Shown piece after piece: positions 6,305 through 9,434 of a stretch of DNA of 9,434 nucleotides. The stretch comes from an uncultured Clostridiaceae bacterium. Its GTDB lineage: Bacteria > Bacillota > Clostridia > Clostridiales > Oxobacteraceae. The notes beneath the pieces are model-generated. The model was not told the DNA's origin. It did no database searches and saw only the letters and a list, made by a program, of their open reading frames with translations. The stretch covers positions 1 to 9,434 of the forward strand of contig CALCDS010000247.1 of assembly GCA_937900065.1 (NCBI GenBank), written 5' to 3'. The stretch's first letter is position 1. Every line of letters starts with the position of its first letter. Both the position numbers and the translations under genes were made by a program.

Positions 6305-7915
6305 GTGGCAACAAAATATATATTTGTTACAGGCGGTGTTGTTTCTTCACTCGGTAAGGGTATTACTGCGGCTTCCCTCGGAAGGCTATTAAAGAATCGC
6401 GGTCTTAAGGTGTCGATACAGAAATTTGACCCTTATATAAATATTGATCCTGGCACAATGAGTCCTTACCAACACGGCGAAGTATTCGTAACTGATGACG
6501 GAGCGGAAACTGATTTAGATTTAGGGCATTATGAGAGATTCATCGATGAAAATTTGGGTAAAAGCAGCAATGTGACTACAGGCAAAGTTTATTGGTCGGT
6601 CATATCAAAGGAGAGGAAAGGCGATTACCTTGGGGGTACGGTGCAGGTAATCCCTCATATAACTAATGAGATAAAGCAAAGGGTGTACAGAGTAGGCAGA
6701 GAATCAAATGTGGATGTTGTGATAACGGAAATTGGGGGCACGGTTGGTGATATAGAAAGCCTTCCGTTTCTTGAAGCAATCAGGCAGATAAAGTATGAAG
6801 TCGGAAGAGAGAATGTGTGCTTCATACATGTAACCCTTGTTCCATATCTTAGAAAAGCTGGAGAAGTTAAAACAAAACCTACCCAGCACAGCGTAAAGGA
6901 GCTCAGAGGCATAGGTATACAGCCAGATATCATTGTTTGCAGAACCGAAAAACCGCTCTCAAAAGAGCTTAAAGATAAGATCGGCCTTTTCTGCAATGTT
7001 GACAGCAGCTCGGTAATACAGAATATTGATGCGTCAAACATATACGAGGTCCCGCTGCTGCTTAAGGAGGAAGGCCTTGACACGGCAGTAGTCAATAAAT
7101 TGGATCTTAATTGTAAAGAGTGCGATATGACCGAATGGGAAGCACTTGTCAAGAATATAATGAACCTTAAAAACAAAGTTAAGATCGCATTGGTTGGCAA
7201 ATACATTGAACTCCATGATGCTTACATGTCTGTAGTTGAAGCATTGAAGCACGGCGGATTTGCCAATGACTGCGATGTTGAGATAAAATGGGTCAATGCA
7301 TGTGATGTAAATGAGGATACGGTAAAAGAACTTTTAAAGGATGCCGACGGCATACTTGTACCCGGAGGATTTGGAGACAGAGGAATTGAAGGCAAGATAC
7401 TGGCTGTCAAGTATGCAAGGGAAAACAAGGTGCCCTTTTTTGGAATATGTCTTGGAATGCAGTGCGCTGTCATAGAATTTGCAAGAGATGTTGCAGGCTT
7501 AAAGGATGCCAACAGTTCTGAAATAAATGCCGATACTCCATACCCTGTAATCGATTTGATGCCTGAACAGCGTGATGTCGATGAAAAAGGCGGAACCATG
7601 AGGCTGGGTTTGTATCCATGCAAATTAAAAGAGGACAGCCTGGCATATTCTTGTTATAAAGAGAAACTCATATATGAAAGGCATAGACATAGGTATGAAC
7701 TAAATAACCAGTATAGAGAAGTGCTCACATCAAATGGTATGATAATGTCGGGCATTTCACCGGATGAAAGACTGGTTGAGATTATAGAACTTCATGATCA
7801 TCCATGGTTTATAGGCGTACAATTTCATCCTGAGTTTAAATCAAGACCTAATAGGCCCCATGCATTATTTAAAGATTTCATAAGGGCTTCACTCGAAAAC
7901 AGACTTTCAAAATAA
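6305..7915 (+). CDS. pyrG: CTP synthase (glutamine-hydrolysing)
   Basis: The enzyme makes CTP from UTP, ATP and glutamine, the last step of de novo pyrimidine nucleotide synthesis, in the cytoplasm. The 536 residues match the family length. The N-terminal amidoligase domain (about 1-267) has the P-loop GGVVSSLGKG at 10-19, the block KFDPYINIDPGTMSPYQHGE at 40-59, the metal and UTP region TDDGAETDLDLGHYERF at 63-79, and TEIGGTVGDIES at 141-152. The C-terminal class I glutaminase domain (about 292-530) has nucleophile C382 in GICLGMQ and the H508/E510 pair in QFHPEF. The start is GTG with AAAAGGAGGGGG immediately upstream at a good spacing. It has its own promoter and a terminator, so it is probably monocistronic. 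In B. subtilis rpoE lies just upstream of pyrG; here an ABC permease does. All key residues are present. Confidence 0.98.
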   Translation: MATKYIFVTGGVVSSLGKGITAASLGRLLKNRGLKVSIQKFDPYINIDPGTMSPYQHGEVFVTDDGAETDLDLGHYERFIDENLGKSSNVTTGKVYWSVISKERKGDYLGGTVQVIPHITNEIKQRVYRVGRESNVDVVITEIGGTVGDIESLPFLEAIRQIKYEVGRENVCFIHVTLVPYLRKAGEVKTKPTQHSVKELRGIGIQPDIIVCRTEKPLSKELKDKIGLFCNVDSSSVIQNIDASNIYEVPLLLKEEGLDTAVVNKLDLNCKECDMTEWEALVKNIMNLKNKVKIALVGKYIELHDAYMSVVEALKHGGFANDCDVEIKWVNACDVNEDTVKELLKDADGILVPGGFGDRGIEGKILAVKYARENKVPFFGICLGMQCAVIEFARDVAGLKDANSSEINADTPYPVIDLMPEQRDVDEKGGTMRLGLYPCKLKEDSLAYSCYKEKLIYERHRHRYELNNQYREVLTSNGMIMSGISPDERLVEIIELHDHPWFIGVQFHPEFKSRPNRPHALFKDFIRASLENRLSK

Positions 7916-7925
7916 ATAAACCTTA

Positions 7926-7956
7926 AAGGAGCAGCTGTGATCGCAGCTGCTTTTTA
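7926..7956 (+). terminator. Intrinsic terminator after pyrG
   Basis: GCAGCTG (7931-7937) pairs with CAGCTGC (7944-7950) in a 7-bp perfect stem, with a 6-base intervening TGATCG that can add one wobble pair. It is followed by TTTTTAT at 7951-7957 and lies 16 bases after the pyrG stop. Its T-run merges into repeat copy 3. Confidence 0.9.
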
Positions 7957-8032
7957 TATTGATTTTTGGGCAATCCAAGTAAGCGTGAACAGGTAAGCAC
8001 GATATTCAAAAATCAACATATTGGTATTTTTT
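7957..8032 (+). repeat. Dispersed intergenic repeat, copy 3
   Basis: The left arm TTGATTTTTGGG (7959-7970) pairs with the right arm at 8005-8016 (TTCAAAAATCAA) through ten Watson-Crick pairs and two G-T wobbles. The loop carries CAATCCAAG and GTGAACAGGTAAGCACGA, close to copies 2 and 4. It lacks the TTATTTGGTT upstream module and has a diverged 3' end. It begins right after the T-run of the pyrG terminator. A 61-codon frame across it is not a credible gene. Confidence 0.82.
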
Positions 8033-8083
8033 CTCATTATATAAGCATATATGTAAATATATGGAAATATTTTTTTATATTAT

Positions 8084-8110
8084 GCAGGAATTTAATGGCA
8101 TACAACGAAT
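8084..8110 (+). promoter_or_regulatory. Sigma-H-like promoter for the response regulator
   Basis: GCAGGAATT (8084-8092), 11 bases, then AACGAAT (8104-8110) fits the B. subtilis sigma-H pattern RnAGGAwWW-N11-12-RnnGAAT. A start near 8117 would give a leader of about 49 bases to the ATG at 8166. TATAAT at 8112-8117 lacks a good -35 at the right distance, so a sigma-A reading is weaker. B. subtilis spo0F is known to be transcribed by sigma-H. Confidence 0.55.
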
Positions 8111-8165
8111 ATATAATTAATGCCTCCTTAAAATTGACTGATTATAAGTGAAAGCGGTGTTATAT

Positions 8166-8516
8166 ATGAAAAAAGTACTTGTAGTCGATGACCAATTGTC
8201 GATAAGAAAACTAATCGATGAAGTGCTTAATGATGAATATGAAATAAAAACCGCAGGAACTGCAGAAGAGGCCATTAGAATATGTGCTCAATATGTTCCT
8301 GATATCATACTTTTAGACTTGGGGCTTCCTGGAAGGGACGGGGTGGATATACTTCCGCTTTTAAAAAACATGATACCGGATTGCAAAATAGTAATACTAT
8401 CAGCCATAGTAAACAGCTTTGTACTAAAGAAAGTATTTTCTCTTGGGGCAAGCGGCTATATAGGAAAACCTTTTGATATTTTCAAAATGAAAGATTTTAT
8501 AGATGGCATAAAATAA
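8166..8516 (+). CDS. Single-domain response regulator, Spo0F-like
   Basis: This is a 116-residue receiver domain with no output domain, so it should pass or titrate phosphate rather than bind DNA. The acidic pocket is D8/D9 in VVDDQ, the phosphorylation site is D51 in LLDLGLPG, the switch hydroxyl is S79 in VILSA, the aromatic switch is Y98 and the conserved lysine is K101 in GKPFDI. DDQ-x-x-IR-x-L-x-x-EV (8-20) and KPFDI (101-105) match B. subtilis Spo0F, including the glutamine after the acidic pair. B. subtilis also has spo0F shortly downstream of pyrG. ATG at 8166 gives the normal receiver start (MKKVLVVDD), with AAAGCGGTG at 8151-8159 as a weak ribosome binding site; GTG at 8148 would add six residues. 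A sigma-H-like promoter lies upstream. A CheY-like protein or another orphan receiver remains possible, because no kinase or phosphotransferase gene is in view. Confidence 0.85.
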   Translation: MKKVLVVDDQLSIRKLIDEVLNDEYEIKTAGTAEEAIRICAQYVPDIILLDLGLPGRDGVDILPLLKNMIPDCKIVILSAIVNSFVLKKVFSLGASGYIGKPFDIFKMKDFIDGIK

Positions 8517-8525
8517 AAATTCTGT

Positions 8526-8550
8526 CCATGATTAAATCATGGTTGGTTTG
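8526..8550 (+). terminator. Weak hairpin after the response regulator
   Basis: CCATGAT (8526-8532) pairs with ATCATGG (8536-8542) around a 3-base loop, 9 bases after the stop codon. The following TTGGTTTG is T-rich but not a clean T-run, so termination may be partial. Confidence 0.45.
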
Positions 8551-8567
8551 TTGTGTTCTGAATTTGA

Positions 8568-8667
8568 TTATTTGGTTTTGCCAAACTGTGTTGTTGATTT
8601 TTTGGGCAATCCAAGCAAGTGGCATGAGTATTTTCTATATCTTTGTTAAGCAGAACCGATTATTTTT
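8568..8667 (+). repeat. Dispersed intergenic repeat, copy 4 (right arm replaced)
   Basis: TTATTTGGTT (8568-8577), the left arm TGTTGATTTTTTGGGCAATC (8592-8611) and the 3' module TTGTTAAGCAGAACC (8644-8658) followed by GATTATTTTT are all present. The right arm expected between them is missing: 8621-8643 instead reads GGCATGAGTATTTTC and onward, so the stem cannot form. The remaining bases up to 8767 hold no other gene or clear promoter. Confidence 0.75.
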
Positions 8668-8767
8668 GCTGAATTGTTTTTAATCAAAGCTTTTGGCAAT
8701 AATTATATTGGATGATACAGGCATGTTATGATTAACTAATTTATGTATGAATCACAGGGACTGATAT

Positions 8768-9434
8768 ATGAATGGTGTAAGGATGCAAAAGATTATGGAA
8801 GATATAAGCACAACAAATAAACAAAAGCAGGCTTTATATATAGTGTTGACATTGATTTTTTTAGTACGGCTTATCAGCATAAGCAACCCTCCACTCGATT
8901 ATTCCTCATGGAGACAGGTTGATACCGATTCTATAGCAAGAAATTTTGTTGAGTATAGATTCAACATATTCTATCCGCAGCTCAACTACGATGGACCCAT
9001 GCCCAATTACGCGCAGCTTGAACTTCAAATTACCACTTTTATAATAGCAATATTCTATAGGCTTTTCGGCTACAGAGCATTTATTGGGAGGATTATACCC
9101 ATCATTTTTTTTATGTTCTCATGCTATTTTTTATATATGATTGTAAAGCGAAAGTCAGGGATTAAATGTGCGATTATCACTGTTTTATCATATGGGATGC
9201 TTCCGATAAATATAGTATATTCAAGAAATATCATGCCCGAATCTTCTATGATGTTCTTTATGTTAGGAGCATTATATTATTTTATTTTATGGATTGATGA
9301 AGAGAAGATCAGGCATTATTTATTAGCATCTGCTTTTACTGCTTTGACTGTTTTAACTAAACCGCCTTCAGCATTGATCGGGGTGCCGATGATATATATT
9401 GTATTTGAAAAATATGGGAGAAAGGCATTTAAAA
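8768..9434 (+). CDS. GT39/PMT-type membrane glycosyltransferase (5' part)
   Basis: The frame stays open for 222 codons and runs off the window. After a polar N-terminus (1-20) it has a membrane segment at about 22-38, an extracytoplasmic loop with SSWRQVDTDSIARNF at 46-60 and FYPQLNYDGP at 68-77, then hydrophobic segments at about 88-99, 107-126, 133-150, 160-175, 184-196 and 201-213. WRQ-x-DT-x-x-IARNF, SRNIMPES (152-159) and LTKPP (196-200) are typical of bacterial PMT_2/GT39 proteins of the GT-C fold. These use lipid-linked sugars to modify proteins, lipids or wall polymers outside the membrane. The acidic residues of the first loop (D52, D54) would be the catalytic region by family analogy. 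ATG at 8768 has AGGGA at 8756-8760; ATG at 8783 is an alternative. The sugar donor and acceptor cannot be told from this part. Confidence 0.82.
   Translation, partial: MNGVRMQKIMEDISTTNKQKQALYIVLTLIFLVRLISISNPPLDYSSWRQVDTDSIARNFVEYRFNIFYPQLNYDGPMPNYAQLELQITTFIIAIFYRLFGYRAFIGRIIPIIFFMFSCYFLYMIVKRKSGIKCAIITVLSYGMLPINIVYSRNIMPESSMMFFMLGALYYFILWIDEEKIRHYLLASAFTALTVLTKPPSALIGVPMIYIVFEKYGRKAFK

Noticed and set aside
7222..7623. 133-codon minus-strand frame inside pyrG, and similar minus-strand frames inside argS and the permease
   Set aside because: They lie antisense to clear conserved genes, have no ribosome binding sites or promoters and show no family motifs.
8112..8117. TATAAT as a sigma-A -10 for the response regulator
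   Set aside because: No acceptable -35 lies 16-18 bases upstream, while a sigma-H match overlaps the region.
7966..8151. 61-codon + strand frame between pyrG and the response regulator
   Set aside because: It reads through repeat copy 3 and the promoter region, lacks a ribosome binding site and resembles nothing.
1..8667. Repeats as a CRISPR array
   Set aside because: Copies are kilobases apart, diverged in length and module content, and not separated by regular spacers.

Overview
The window reads as low-G+C chromosomal DNA from an anaerobic, probably spore-forming Firmicute of the Clostridia. The signs are A/T-rich intergenic DNA, heavy use of ATA and AGA codons, strong AGGAGG-type ribosome binding sites, TTG and GTG starts, and short hairpin-plus-T-run terminators. 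Every gene I can support is on the + strand. I cannot name a species from the sequence.

Layout: (1) 1-2272 is a two-gene unit, a DUF1934/YwiB-like small beta-barrel protein followed by arginyl-tRNA synthetase (argS), closed by a good intrinsic terminator. (2) 2273-3694 holds a repeat copy, a possible 24-codon ORF, and a membrane-anchored, beta-propeller-like protein of unknown function. (3) 3718-6184 has a strong tandem promoter, an ABC ATPase and a 556-residue ABC-2-type permease whose start overlaps the ATPase stop by 4 bases. (4) 6244-7956 is CTP synthase (pyrG) with its own promoter and terminator. (5) 8084-8542 is a single-domain, Spo0F-like response regulator behind a sequence that fits the sigma-H promoter consensus. 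(6) 8768-9434 is the 5' part of a GT39/PMT-type membrane glycosyltransferase that runs off the window.

The order ywiB-argS ... pyrG ... spo0F matches the Bacillus subtilis chromosome, where rpoE lies between argS and pyrG. Here rpoE is absent from that interval and the propeller gene plus ABC exporter occupy it. The synteny and the DDQ and KPFDI motifs support reading the response regulator as a Spo0F-type phosphorelay intermediate, which is notable because many Clostridia phosphorylate Spo0A directly.

The most unusual signal is a small dispersed repeat, four copies in 9.4 kb, all in one orientation and all between transcription units. Three copies start at or just after a terminator hairpin. 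Its core is an imperfect inverted repeat (TGTTGATTTTTTGAGCA ... TGCTCAAAAATCAACA) around a partly conserved loop of about 28-34 nt, with an extra 3' module (TTGTTAAGCAGA-CC) in two copies. I do not recognise it as a named family. It could be a MITE/REP-like element or a structured RNA.
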